Made by a program: the position numbers and the translations under genes | NCBI RefSeq assembly: GCF_007655135.1 | Contig: NC_045129.1 | Coordinates: 12,586,001 to 12,650,000 of the forward strand | DNA length: 64,000 nt | Direction: 5' to 3' | Source: Punica granatum | Lineage: Eukaryota > Streptophyta > Magnoliopsida > Myrtales > Lythraceae | The notes under the pieces: generated by a model | What the model was told of the DNA's origin: nothing | The model's input: the letters and a program-made list of their open reading frames with translations, nothing else | The model's database searches: none | In this document: positions 47,197-58,649 of the stretch, one piece after another | Position numbering within the stretch: position 1 is the stretch's first letter | Layout: each line of letters begins with the position of its first letter

Positions 47197-50100
47197 ATGA
47201 TGGGGATGATCGAGGCCGAATTTTCTTCTCCTCCGGTGGTGGTGGCGGCGGAACTGTGGCGGCGGAGCTTGGTCTGGGGCTGGGCCACCGCTGTAGCCCT
47301 CCTCTTCATACTCGCATGGCACTACACTCGCGGGTTCTTCTTCGTCTTCCTGTCTCGCCGATTGGGCCGCTCCTCCACCAATTCCCCCCTCTCCCCGCCC
47401 AGCGATCCCCAATTCAGGTCACTCCTCCTCCGTATATACCTCTGCTTGCGGAAATTCGGTTTTGAGTGTCCATGGCGGGTTTATTCTTTTGGAAAGTGAA
47501 ATGGAAGTTTTGTGCTCTTCTGCTGCAGGGTCTCGGAGATTGTGTCGGAGGATGATCTGAAGTTCCTGTTAGACAATTTGGAGGAGAAACCCGACGAGGC
47601 GGAGAAATGGGAGATGGTGACAGAAAGAAGTAACAATACGGTGTACTATACTGCAAAATGCTGCAAGCCGAAGGTATCTGGTTCACTTAAGTATTGTACA
47701 CTGCTTGTTCATTTCCTCAGGCTTCAGCTCTCGAGATATGCTTCTGTTTTATGCATGTTAAGATGATAGCGCCTGTAACTGGGGTTTCCACAATGGTTGT
47801 GTTAGTTAGTTCTTTAGATAGTAGTGGTGTTGGTGAGCTCTTACTTAACTGGAAGTCGAGACAAGTTCAGATGATACTTGTGTGTTGGTTTGGTGTAGCT
47901 TCTTTGGCATATGAGGATTGAAATTGGGTTACATTGGGAAATCTGAAAAGGAAGAGTTCGGCACATTTTACTTCCAGAAAGATTAAACTTTTCGTCTGAT
48001 TGGAGATATTCCTTTGATCCACTGGAATTTCAAAGCAAAATAATTAAGATATGCATCAGTTTCTGTAAATTGTTTTAACTCGCCATTCAGTTTTAGTATT
48101 CATGGCTATTCTCTCTTAAAATTAATCAGTTTTGGGAGCAGATGGTGGTGTCTCATTTCATATTCCTCTCCTATTTATACTACCCGTCTCTAATTGAAGG
48201 AGCACTTTGCATTCGGTTTTGGAAGTATAGCATTGAGTGTGATCACACGTAGAGTAAATTATTGGAAGATCGTCCAGATGGAACAGTTCTTTCTAATGGA
48301 TAAGTTCCATGAGCACGTCATGGTATATGGTTCTGTATGATAATCAACTCTGCCTTCTCTCTTGACTGCTTGCAGGAAGGCCCCTTGAAGTACTTGAGTG
48401 TGACACTATTTGAGAATTGCTCTCCTGAACTGCTAAGAGACTTTTACATGGATAATGACTACAGGAAGTTATGGGACAAGACTGTGACTGCTTTTGAGCA
48501 GTTGGAAGTGGATAGAAGCAACGGAACTGAAATTGGCCGAATGATTAAGAAGTTTCCTCTGTTGACTGCCAGAGAATATGTATTAGCATGGAGATTGTGG
48601 GAGGGATCCGATGGTTCTTTCTACTGCTTTACTAAGGTAACTTGCTTCTTCTCTGTCGAGAGACTTGACAATTGCATCTCCAATATGCAACTCTTCTCCA
48701 TAATATCTGGTGGCCTTTTTGTTTTGTGTGTTTTTAATCCTATTCTAGTTTCTTCATCATTATAGAATCCTTATACCACGAGGTTTGTTTTTGAATGAAT
48801 GGAGATTATTCTCCCATGGCATTGTAACAGGAGTTGGTTTGGTTGCTCTGATAAAATAATCCAAGAGTTCTGATAGCAATTTCTAAAATGATGCCCTTGT
48901 GATGGGGTGTTTGGCTTAAACCTCTATTGTCTATTCAGACATGCAGGACTTCCATCTTCTTCATCTCCCTTTCGTCTATGCATTTTTGTTCCATTTCTTC
49001 CCCTTCAGTGTAGAATTTGAAGTACATGGCAATTAGCTAGAGAAAGGGACAGTGAAGATAAGCCCCTGCTCATTTTGTCAGGTGCTGGCACAATTTGGTG
49101 GTTCTCTTTGGTCAAGGTCTAACCTTATGAATATTCTCAACAACCATATGTTTGACAACACTAGATGAAATAAGATATTCAAGATTGATAAATGTTGATA
49201 CTACTGGTAATCAACTGCAATGGGTAGAAGATAGTGTTTGCTGTACGAGTTAAAATTAAATTTAGTGTAAGATGAGCCCTGCAAGTTGATTATGAAACCT
49301 TGCTGGCTAATGGTCTTGTGGAATTATCCCTTTTGGCCTTTTGTTTCTTTGATCTTCTTACTAACTCCTTTTCTGACCTAATCTCACAGGAATGTGAACA
49401 TTCATCAGCGCCACGGCAAAGAAAGTTTGTACGTGTTGAATACTTTAGATCTGGGTGGAGAATCAGGAAAGGCAAGTTCTGGAGCTTCTTTCTGTTATAA
49501 ATTTGGAGATGAAAAAAAAAAAGAAAAAAGAAATTAACTAGCATATCTTGATCTTTAGAAGATATATAAAGGTGGTTGCTGTACTATATTATTGGCTTGT
49601 CTATCGTAGAAGCGCTTTAGAAGATATATAGAGGTGATTGCTGTACTATATTATTGGTTTCTCTATCGTAGAAGCGAGCTGATCTTATACGGCTTAGACC
49701 AACTATCCAATTATCTTATGTGTGCTTATTGTGCGTCTCCTAGCTTGGACTATGGACTTTGAAGCTACTAGTTTAATTATTCTAGTTCTATACTTAAAAA
49801 TGCAGTGCCTGGTCAAAATGCTTCTGAAATTAGAATGTTTCACCAAGAGGACGCTGGTCTAAATGTGGATATGGCAAAGTTAGCTTTCTCAAAGGGCATA
49901 TGGAGTTATGTATGCAAAATGGATAGTGCTCTTCGCAAATACTCTACCACAAGGCATCTCCGCCAAGGTTCAGCCGTTGATGCGCTCTCATTAATTCAAA
50001 AGGTCTGGCTCTGAAAATCTAGCCTCTTGATGGAACTTTTAATTTATGATAAGGAAATAGAATTTGGCAGTTGATGTTGGTTATACTATCATGAGGAAAA

Positions 50101-50688
50101 TGAGAATTAAGTACTACTTTAGGGTATGATGAAATACTGAATTTATCGTGAGGTTATTTCTCAAGTATCTTTGAGTAATGTAACGTAACCATTTTTTGTA
50201 ATTTGACCGTGATTTAATATTAGGGATGTCCATATATAATGAAAGATGTAAAAGCTACTAGTAAGAAATCTTTAGCCTATGGCACGTTATCGTCTAGTTC
50301 AGTTTGTAAGATAATCATTACACACAAGGTGATCTATCATGGAAGCAAAAGTCTCTGCTTTGTAATTGTTTTGTGGTCTGAAATGTCAATTTCTTCCAAA
50401 CAGGTTCCCCCTGGATTAGATACCAAGAACAGTAACAATGGTGCCCAGATATCTGCCTCACCTTCCCTTCGTGAGGGAAGACGGAGCACCGAGGAAGTGA
50501 GGAAGCCTAAGAAATTGCTGAGGAAGCCCTCGAGGAAGGTCCTCGCTAACAGTGTTATCCTTCTCGGGGGAGTCCTCTGCCTGACTCGGGGTAACCCTGC
50601 GCTTGGAGCCACAATGGCCTATATCTTGACTAAACTGAGTAAGCGTGGGGGTTCTTCTACTCCAGGTTTGGGCCAAACAAATGGTTGA
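47197..50688 (+). CDS. Membrane-anchored START-domain lipid transfer protein
   Basis: The product is a polyketide-cyclase/START-superfamily protein of the plant PCTP-like group, expected to bind a lipid in the START cavity. Exons are 47197-47417, 47529-47673, 48376-48636, 49390-49471, 49806-50002 and 50404-50688, joining to 396 residues. A transmembrane segment lies at about 25-51 (WGWATAVALLFILAW). The START domain lies at about 85-300 (YLSVTLFENCSPELLRDFYMD, KLWDKTVTAFEQLEVD, KFPLLTAREYVLAWRLW, VRVEYFRSGWRIRK, MFHQEDAGLNVDMAKLAFSK). A second hydrophobic stretch lies near the C-terminus (349-378). Intron 4 begins GC, not GT (AAAG|GCAAGT at 49472), and is required for the frame to reach VPGQNASEIRMF. 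The first ATG in the open frame is used. It shares its upstream region with the minus-strand cysteine-rich gene. Confidence 0.92.
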
Positions 50689-51604
50689 GATTTAATTTCT
50701 GAAGGAGTAATGAAGAAATAATTAAGAGCCGTTCACGTGGTCCACAACTCCACATGAGACCTGTGCGTGCCGATAGCAACAAACTCTTTGTTCTGTAGAG
50801 GAGATGAAACAATATGCACATTATATATTTTGTTAGAAGCAGATGTTTTTTGTGGCGTTGTTGAGGCTTCATCTCCCGGTGTGTAGATATGGATTGAGTA
50901 TAACCAGTCCACTGGCATTATTGTAACTTTTTATACCGAACGGCTGAATATATGAACTGATGTAGATGAAATTTTGAATTTATGTTTTCATATAAGTTGA
51001 AGCTTAAGCGGAATGTCAATCATCAAACATTGATGCCTCCCTTTTCTTTGGCTGGGGCATAAATAGTTGATTGAGCAAATAAAAGCCAAAATGTAGCATT
51101 CAATCGTTTATTTATTTGGGAATGTAATGTTCATTCATGAATTGAAAAGCTTTTATTATTTTTTTTTTAAATTTTTTTGTCATTTATGGACTCAGTTGAG
51201 TATAATCACTATTTAGTTGATGGTATTAATTCTTCTTGAGCAATTAAAAAATCACTTAATCACGAACTGAAAGTTTTATGGAAATGCTATAAGTTAAGCT
51301 ATCTGCTCTAGCTCCCAAGGTTTTATATATCTTCTATATATTATATAATTGAGATTTCTTCAACGAGAGCTCTCCATTTGATTGACGAGACTTTTGTTCG
51401 TAACCCTCAGCTCATGGAATATCGACTCTTCGCATCACCTATATATTAATTTACATCTTAGATTTTTTCACATTTTCATAATTATTTTTTTTTTTCGAAT
51501 TTTCATAATATATTTATATATTATATATTTTTTAAGGGATTATTTATCTCAATTTTTTTGTTATTATAAAATTCGTAAATACAATAATATCAACATAAAA
51601 TAAA
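50689..51604. other. 3' flank of the START gene
   Basis: It includes the START gene's 3' untranslated region, then AT-rich DNA with no gene seen. Confidence 0.6.
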
Positions 51605-51800
51605 AGGGCAAATTGCCTAAAAATTCACGAACTTTGAATGTTTCCTCAAATCTAGCATGAACTATTTATTTTCTCACAAAAATATATCAACTTTGGTTTT
51701 TGTCCTATATCTATCATCCGTCCATGATTACGTCCATTTTAGTGATGTGGCAAACAATGACTGCTTATATGGTCAGACGGAATTAGAATGGCATATAATG
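51605..51800 (+). mobile_element. Single terminus of a TIR element
   Basis: The stretch begins AGGGCAAATTGCC and runs through a CACGAACTTTG..CTCACAAAAAT pattern, the same terminal type (AGGG..AATTGC) as the elements at 56922 and 60855. I found no matching right end in the following kilobases, so the element is truncated, or its other end is too diverged to see. Confidence 0.4.
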
Positions 51801-51899
51801 GAACTTTGCCTTGCAATCTGGGGCTAGTCGATCGAAATGTCCATTTTACCCCTCCCCTTCTCATTCAGCCCCATTTCTACTGGGGGTAAAATTGAAAAA

Positions 51900-52318
51900 A
51901 TGAAATCCTCTCTCTCTCTCTCACTCTACTTGCTCAATTTTTTTTCTCGGCAACAAAATAAAGCATAGGGGGCTCCTCAAGCAGCAGAGAGTCGAGCCAA
52001 GAGTCGCAGAGAGAGAAAGAGAGAGAGCGTTCAAGAATGTGGTGGCCATTTGTCAGGTTGTTACCTCCCTCGAAAGAAGGGAACCCGACTCTAGATAGCT
52101 AAAAGTTGGGGCCTAAAGTCGGACAACAACATCAAGAGGAAGAGGAGCAGAGGCTATAGTGGGGCCTGTTGGTGGTGGTGAATCGGTGATGGCGTGAAGG
52201 AGCTGAATAGGGAAACAGAGTAATAACGGAAAGAGGAAGAGGATGGATTGGTGAAGGGCAGAGGCTAGGAGGAGGAAAGGAGAGGAATAGAGGGCGACCT
52301 TGAGGTGGCTGAAGAAGT
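51900..52318. other. Purine-rich non-coding stretch
   Basis: GA-rich tracts (about 52005-52030 and 52180-52280) with no recognisable product on either strand. It sits within transposon debris. Confidence 0.4.
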
Positions 52319-52447
52319 GTCACGATCCGAAATTTCAGTAGAGTTTCTCCTAAATTTCTTCGATATTAATCACCACATAAAACTATTAATATAAAAACAT
52401 GTTTTCCATAAACTTCCAAATATATATAACTAATCTAGCAAGCTCTA

Positions 52448-52480
<33 letters not shown>

Positions 52481-53302
52481 TCTCAAGAGAGTATTTTTTC
52501 TCACCCACATCAGTAAACCAACTAAATAAAAGTTTCAGGTCGTAACATATCCATAAGCATTTAGTACATAACTTAATACCTACAATATACACAAATCTAG
52601 CTAGAAGTCCTTCACGCTAATCCCCAATTGTCCAAAATGTTCTCATGTGCTACTAGTCTAACTTCTTGCTCATTTGAAAAATTATATGCAGAGGCTGTGA
52701 GCTGTATCTCAGCGAGTATTATATTTCAAAGCAAAATGAATTATTATTAAATAAATATTTAATTGCAAACAACCAAATATTCAAATAAATAATATGATCA
52801 TATCTAATCCAACCATCAGCTCACCTGCACACATATACGGTGTGTGTGTATATATATATATTATAATAATAATTATATCCAATATAGTAACTAAATTTAA
52901 ATCATACTAACAAATACATACAACTCTTCCAACCATTTCTCTAATATACAATATCATATAAACATCAAATAATCATTCATTTAGCGTTCCATAGCAAATC
53001 ACTACACAATCATTTGACAGATTAAGCTCTAGATCCCACTCGCATTCAAGTATAAGAACATACTCCAACAAGCTCAACAATCATCAAATCTATCTAAATC
53101 AATCCAAACAAACAATGCACAACATTAGTCAAACAATAGAGCCATAAGATCGCATTTCCTTGCGACAAGTTAGGACGGTACCGTGATCCCGCATATTTCA
53201 GTCATATCATCCTCAACTCTCAATATCTATATCTCATAAGCGGGGGTCATCTATTAACCTATGGCGGTAAGAGTTGACCTCAATTTATATTTTGCTATGT
53301 CT
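52319..53302 (+). mobile_element. LTR-like AT-rich sequence
   Basis: It begins TGTCACGATCCGAAATTTC, a TGTCACGA start familiar from Ty3/gypsy-type LTRs, and runs as about 1 kb of AT-rich, non-coding DNA. A (TA)n/(CA)n run lies near 52450-52480. Neither the LTR end nor a partner LTR was found, so this is a tentative label. Confidence 0.35.
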
Positions 53303-53418
53303 AGCGGTCGTTCGGACCCCTTTTCTATTCCATCGGGTCCAGCAGCTATTCGGGCCCCTTTTTCTATTTCGCCGGGTCCAGCGACCAATTAGACCCCTAT
53401 TTATATTCCGTCAGGTCC
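53303..53418 (+). repeat. Three ~39-bp tandem repeats
   Basis: Units 53303-53340, 53341-53379 and 53380-53418 each start AGC and end GGTCC, with a CCCCTTTTCTAT-like core. They have diverged by several bases each. Confidence 0.8.
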
Positions 53419-53468
53419 AGTGGCCTGACAGACATAGCACTACGGAGATCGGGATTCTGTGAAGTGCA

Positions 53469-53598
53469 AGACCCTCGTGGCGGAGCACATAGACTTGTGT
53501 AGGGTCCTCGTGGCGAAGTACGTAGACTTGTGCAGGGCCCACATAGCGGAGCACACTGATCTGTGCAGGGCACTTGGGGCGAAACACACTGTGAACAC
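53469..53598 (+). repeat. 33-bp tandem repeats, about four units
   Basis: Units of 33 bp (for example 53503-53535 and 53536-53568) follow the pattern GG..C..TAGCGGAGCACA..GA..TGTGCAG. A length of 11 codons keeps frame, but no supported protein runs through them. Confidence 0.75.
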
Positions 53599-53879
53599 TA
53601 TGTTGTGTCAGAGAGGCATGTTCTCAGAGACAAATGCATGATGAGACGTACGCTTGCACTAGAGTGTTCAGTCATTGTTGCGGTCAGAAGGGCTTGTTAA
53701 TGCCGTAGAGACCAATGATGGCGTTGGAATGGTGGTATGTCAAGCTTCGCAAGTTTTAAATTTTTTTTGTGAAGTAAATATTGCCTCACTATGAGATCTC
53801 GCTTTGACGCTTCAGTCAGTGCTTAGTAGAGTTTTTCGGACTTGTTAGATCATGCATTTGAGCTAAGTGTGGAAGCAGA

Positions 53880-55850
53880 AAAGAAAGGGTAAACCACAAT
53901 TTACCCTTGGGCTTCCCCTTTGCTGGGGGAGGCAGAAATCACATTTTCTCCCTCAATCGGAGGGGAAGGGGTGGTAAAGTCTATGGAGGCTGTGTCTGGT
54001 GTTGTTGAGGGGTCCGTTGGAGCGTCAGTTGATGCAGGTGGATGATCGAAACCTTAGAAGTGTTCGGAGCTGGGTCCTCAGCCTTTGCTTGGGGGCAACT
54101 AACTGGTAAGGTGGGAAGGCAAGTTCATTGACACTTGCCAGGTGAACGTACAGAAACTCAAAGGTCTCGTACTGGCGGAGCTTGACCTTTGGATTCTTCT
54201 CCCTCACCACCCCCCTCACGCCCTTCGTGAACTCGAGGAGGGCCCAACTATTCCTCTCTCGACTATGTTCGGGAGTTCTGGACCATCCTTGAATTCTGCC
54301 ACCGCTTGGAGCCTTGCCTCGCGGACTGCTTGTTCATTTCTTTGAGGGCTTGCAGAGCTTGAGCTTGGCGCTGTTCTTGAGAGGCCTTGACAAAGTGCAA
54401 GTGTAGACTCATATTCTTCTCTTTATCTTTTCTCTCCACATCCAGGTCCTATTTCAATTGTATGACCTGGTTTTGGAGAGTGTCTAGGCTCTCCTTCAGT
54501 TTTTGAGTTTCCTCATCTTGCGCTTTGGCCTTTGCTTCCACCTCCTTGTACTTCTTCTTATAATGGTCCTTTCGCTCTGCAGCTTCTTTTAGTTAGGAGA
54601 AGGACTCTCTTGCTTCCTTCCTTGCCAGCAGCCACCCTTCGTACGCATCGTACTGTTGCTGGAGGTTCTGCAAGTTTGAGGCAAGTCTATTGGAAAAGAG
54701 AGTGTAAATGGAAGCACATAAATTAAAGTAATAAGAGTGAGACTTACGCGAAGCTCTTCGTGGAGGTAGATGTCCACGAGTTCTTCTTTGGAGAAACGCG
54801 AGACGTCCTCACAACTGGAGCGGTCCCTGGGTAGGTAGCAGAACCCAATCAGTTGGGCTCCACTGCTCTTCTTCTTCCTCACTGGAGCTCTAGAAGCTTC
54901 GCCCTCATCGCGTGGGTGTTTAGAGAGGGCCGAGGCAGAAGCTGGGACCAGAGCAGATGGAGGGATCGAGGTGGGAAGTTCAGTTTTTGCCTGAAAGCAT
55001 CGCAGTAAGTGTCAGATCGGAGATAAACAACCTACAACAAAAATAAAGAAAGAGGTGTTAGTGCATAGCCATGTAATCATCCATTCTCGGTCAACGATCA
55101 GCTTCGCGGCCTTAAGGGCTTGCTTAGTGACCAGAGTTTTAATCAAGAGAGGAAGTGTTTTCGCGTAGGTTCGTCCTTAAGCGGAGCGACATCCCATTTG
55201 ATGGCAATAGCTGCGGAGGTCTCGAGGATGCCCGTCAGCTTCTGTGCTTTGTCCTATTGGGTTGTCGTGTGCCACACCCAAGAGTCGCTCTCTCTCTATG
55301 GTTTGCGGAGCTGGATGGAAAACAACTTCTTCCTCTAGTCCGCATTGGTTCATTCGTAATCCATGCAGATCTTTAATCCCTTGTGCGGGGTGAAGTTGTA
55401 TTCCCCGTCGTGCCCGTAGGGGTGCCGCTATATTCGATAGAAGTGGCGGAACACTATGAGCAACTAGCTCTGCCCTTGGGTCTTGCAGTGAATATAGAAG
55501 CAAAACCAGATCCTCCATGCGTTGGGGGAGAGCTGGCTTGGGGTAATCAGGTATGCTTTGCCCACGGCCACAACGTCTCTGTGGAGTGGAAAGTGCGGCG
55601 ATTTGGTTTGGCCATATCACCATCTCGTTCTCTCTAGCCTGATCGAGCTTCTCTTGGGGGTGGGGGAAGCATGGCTTTTCGACATCATAAATGCGGCCAT
55701 CGGTGGCCACATTTATGAAGTCGTCGCAGGTTATTTGATTAACCTTAAATACTTTCCTACCTCCACCTCGAGATGAGCATGTGGCAACAGTATTGGTTGG
55801 AGGAGGAGTAGCATCGGAAGACTTCTGGGCTTTGTTGCCTGCCAAGGCAG
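53880..55850 (-). pseudogene. Decayed gag-like coiled-coil gene
   Basis: Minus-strand frames from 55845 downwards read in pieces, with frameshifts and stops between them. An early piece has GRKVFKVNQITCDDFIN. A piece in another frame near 55350-55150 resembles gag-like phrases (AIAIKWDVAPLKDEPTRKHF). A charged coiled coil lies around 54560-54330 (EETQKLKESLDTLQNQVIQLK). The end contains KVKLRQYETFEFLYVHLASVN. This layout resembles plant retrotransposon-associated proteins of unknown function. The assignment to a gag-like gene is inference; that it is broken is seen directly. Confidence 0.5.
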
Positions 55851-55989
55851 TGGCTGAAAGGATGAGAGAGGAAGGAGTTGAGGCTGTTAGAGTGAGAGGG
55901 GGAGGGGGATTAAGGGATTAGGTACTTTTTGCTCTCGTAAGAATCCTGATTGACTTGAGCATCGGATAGAGAAATCGGGCCACTATCCC

Positions 55990-56432
55990 GATCTCCCCCT
56001 TTTGCAGGTTGATCAAGAGCACGAGAATCACACGTGAATTCAACCCGATTCACAGGTTCGTAACAAAAAAAATAATTTTTTCGAAGCACTATTTTTAGTT
56101 TGTATAGAAACTCATAGCTCTCGAATTTCACATGGCTGAACCTCTTGTACCATAACCACGAGGAGTCTTGTACCGAAGCATTAGAAACACGAGGAAGCAC
56201 TTAATATATAAAGGAAAAAGACGATTGCAATCTCACCTTTGCAATCAAGCTTCACTTGCTGTCCCGAATCGTACAAAGCCCTTCCTTTATTTCCATGTGA
56301 TAGCCACGCTTGGACAAATTGTCCCATGCTCAAGAGGTTCTCTCGAAGACCAGGAACAAAATACACGTTGGAGATGCGTTTTTTCTCTGAGTACGTTGGA
56401 GATGCGTTGATCTCCTTCATTTTAACCCCCAA
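55990..56432 (-). pseudogene. Copia pol relic (GAG-pre-integrase)
   Basis: A minus-strand frame at 56432-56181 carries ISNVYFVPGLRENLLSMGQ, the protease-to-GAG-pre-integrase linker phrase of Ty1/copia polyproteins. The overlapping next frame carries SSWLWYKRFSHVKFESYEFL, the matching His-containing pre-integrase phrase. The two lie in different frames, and the integrase and reverse transcriptase that should follow are absent, so only a short inactive fragment remains. Confidence 0.8.
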
Positions 56433-56834
56433 AAAAAAAAAATTCCTATCAGAATTAAATTTGTGATTTGTACCTTCCCGTAAAATCGGTGGTGAAGATC
56501 GATTATTATTCTTTATCTTTTCATTCCTATATAATTAAAAGAAAAAAGATTTACATTTAAAGGATCTCAAAGGACATGGCCAAGCATTTAGATTCGAATA
56601 AAAATTTATTTATTTTCTTTTATTAAGTATAATTATAAAATCAATTAAAATCATATACAGGAAAATTCATAATATCGATAAGATTATAGCAACGTATTTT
56701 GTTAAGCAATTTAATCGAGAAATTTAGTTGTCATTATCGAGCGGAAATTTACCATATTTCTATTTTCTTTCACAAATATAGTGGTAATTAGTTCGGGGCA
56801 AAAAGCAATAAGAGTTTTATAATATAATTTAAAG

Positions 56835-56865
56835 CTAGTCGATACCCGTGTGCGGCACGGTACTT
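56835..56865 (-). mobile_element. Weak Helitron-like 3' terminus
   Basis: On the minus strand a hairpin-like ACCGTGCCGCACACGGG is followed by CTAG (56838-56835). The base after CTAG is C, not the expected T, so this is a weak candidate. Confidence 0.25.
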
Positions 56866-57191
56866 TTTCATAATTTTTTTTAATGTATAGATAGATCATT
56901 AGCCTAGGTAATATATAAATAAGGGATAATTGCGCCATATAACCTAACGTTTGAAGGAATTCGTAGTTCTATTCAAAACTTGATTTTTTACCTGAGATAT
57001 CACAACATTGACGTGTTGGTTTCACATCTATCCCGACGCTAATTTTCCGTCCAAAATTGATGGAATTGCACACGTGACACGTTAATTTTGTAATAAGTGT
57101 CGGGATACATGTGAAATTAACATGCCACGTGTGCAATTCTGTCAATTTTGGACGGAAAATTAACGTTGGGATAGATGTGAAACCAACATGT

Positions 57192-57376
57192 TGTTAGGAA
57201 AAATCCATGGGCTTACTTCAGACTCTGGCCCATCTGCAACCCAAAAGCTTAAGCCAATGGGTTGCTAGACCATTATCTCTTATAAACTTATGGATTTCCT
57301 CTCAATTTTTCCATGTGGGATTACTTCCATCACCCGCCCTCATCATTCTCCATATAGGAGAGAAACCAGCCCAACA
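57192..57376 (-). repeat. TRIM LTR, downstream copy
   Basis: The LTR is 185 bp with TG..CA ends on the minus strand. It differs from the copy at 58465 by few if any bases, but from the middle copy by several (for example AACCAG against AACCGG near the end), suggesting the outer pair were made together. Confidence 0.9.
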
Positions 57377-57767
57377 ATTCCCCCCATTCTCGACTATATG
57401 GAGGACTTCGAGCCGGGTTTTTTTACTTCCGAACTCGGATACCAATTGTTAGGCCCTTACCATTCTCCATATAGGAGAGAAAACCGGCCCAACAATTCCC
57501 CCCCATTCTCGACTATATGGAGGACTTCGAGCCGGCCTTTTTACTTCCGGACTCGGATACCAATTGTTAGGTCACGGCCCAACAATTCCCCCCCATTCTG
57601 GACTTTATGGAGGACTTCGAGCCGGGCTTTTTACTTCCGAACTCGGATACCAATTGTTAGGCCATTCACTAGCCACGAGTTCCACACTCGGGCCTTGGCG
57701 CGGTGTGGGTTTCCACGCATAGCGTGTGCACTTCTCCAGGATCGTTACCTTGGGCTCTGATACCACT
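57377..57767 (-). repeat. TRIM internal region with mini-LTR repeats
   Basis: Units of about 110 bp recur, each with a GGGGGGAAT polypurine tract, a block beginning CCTCCATATAGTCGAGAAT and ending CCGAGTTCGGAAGT (or variants), and TTGGTATCCGAG, a variant primer-site motif. The units are separated by TG..CA segments of 48 bp (57447-57494) and 20 bp (57565-57584) that keep both LTR ends but lack the LTR middle. The longer internal copy at 57954-58464 has the same units plus one more. Confidence 0.8.
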
Positions 57768-57953
57768 TGTTAGGAAAAATCCACAGGGCTTACTTGAGAC
57801 TCGGGCCCATCCGCAACCCAAAAGCTTAAGCCAATGGGTTGCTAGACCATTATCTCTTATAAACCTATGGATTTCCTCTCAATTTTTCCATGTGGGATTA
57901 CTTCCATCACCCGCCCTCATCATTCTCCATATAGGAGAGAAACCGGCCCAACA
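57768..57953 (-). repeat. TRIM LTR, middle copy
   Basis: This 186-bp LTR carries its own primer-binding site two bases beyond it (57765-57754). It shows CACAGGGCTTACTTGAG where the outer copies have CATGGGCTTACTTCAG. Confidence 0.9.
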
Positions 57954-58464
57954 ATTCCCCCCCATTCTCGACTATATGGAGGACTTCGAGCCGGGTTTTT
58001 TACTTCCGAACTCGGATACCAATTGTTAGGCCCTTACCATTCTCCATATAGGAGAGAAAACCGGCCCAACAATTCCCCCCCATTCTCGACTATATGGAGG
58101 ACTTCGAGCCGGGTTTTTTTACTTCCGGACTCGGATACCAATTGTTAGGTCACGGCCCATTCTCCATATAGGAGAGAAAACCGGCCCAACAATTCCCCCC
58201 CATTCTCGACTATATGGAGGACTTCGAGCCGGCCTTTTTACTTCCGGACTCGGATACCAATTGTTAGGTCACGGCCCAACAATTCCCCCCCATTCTGGAC
58301 TTTATGGAGGACTTCGAGCCGGGCTTTTTACTTCCGAACTCGGATACCAATTGTTAGGCCATTCACTAGCCACGAGTTCCACACTCGGGCCTTGGCGCGG
58401 TGTGGGTTTCCACGCATAGCGTGTGCACTTCTCCAGGATCGTTACCTTGGGCTCTGATACCACT

Positions 58465-58649
58465 TGTTAGGAAAAATCCATGGGCTTACTTCAGACTCTG
58501 GCCCATCTGCAACCCAAAAGCTTAAGCCAATGGGTTGCTAGACCATTATCTCTTATAAACTTATGGATTTCCTCTCAATTTTTCCATGTGGGATTACTTC
58601 CATCACCCGCCCTCATCATTCTCCATATAGGAGAGAAACCAGCCCAACA
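58465..58649 (-). repeat. TRIM LTR, upstream copy
   Basis: This 185-bp LTR is followed on the minus strand by AG and then the primer-binding site (58462-58451). Its outer edge abuts the CATGT target duplication. Confidence 0.9.

Larger units (their letters stand above)
57192..58649 (-). mobile_element. TRIM retrotransposon with three LTRs
   Basis: Three near-identical LTRs of 185-186 bp lie at 57192-57376, 57768-57953 and 58465-58649. On the minus strand each begins TGTTGGGC and ends CCTAACA. Immediately after the second and first minus-strand LTRs comes TGGTATCAGAGC (57765-57754 and 58462-58451), the initiator-Met primer site. A polypurine tract (GAATGGGGGGAAT) precedes the last LTR. The 5-bp repeat CATGT flanks the whole at 57187-57191 and 58650-58654. 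No coding capacity is present, so this is a terminal-repeat retrotransposon in miniature that must be mobilised by other elements. The LTR-internal-LTR-internal-LTR layout suggests recombination between copies or joined products. Confidence 0.92.

Noticed and set aside
47049..47412. Minus-strand frames rich in RERERE or Arg/Gly near the START gene
   Set aside because: They are produced by the (CT)n repeat and by the antisense of the START exon 1.
53303..53598. CRISPR-like array
   Set aside because: The repeats are contiguous and diverged, with no unique spacers, and the DNA is plant nuclear.
55177..55845. 222-codon minus-strand frame as an intact gene
   Set aside because: Only its first part looks coding; the gag-like similarity continues in another frame, with stops, so I treat the region as a decayed gene.
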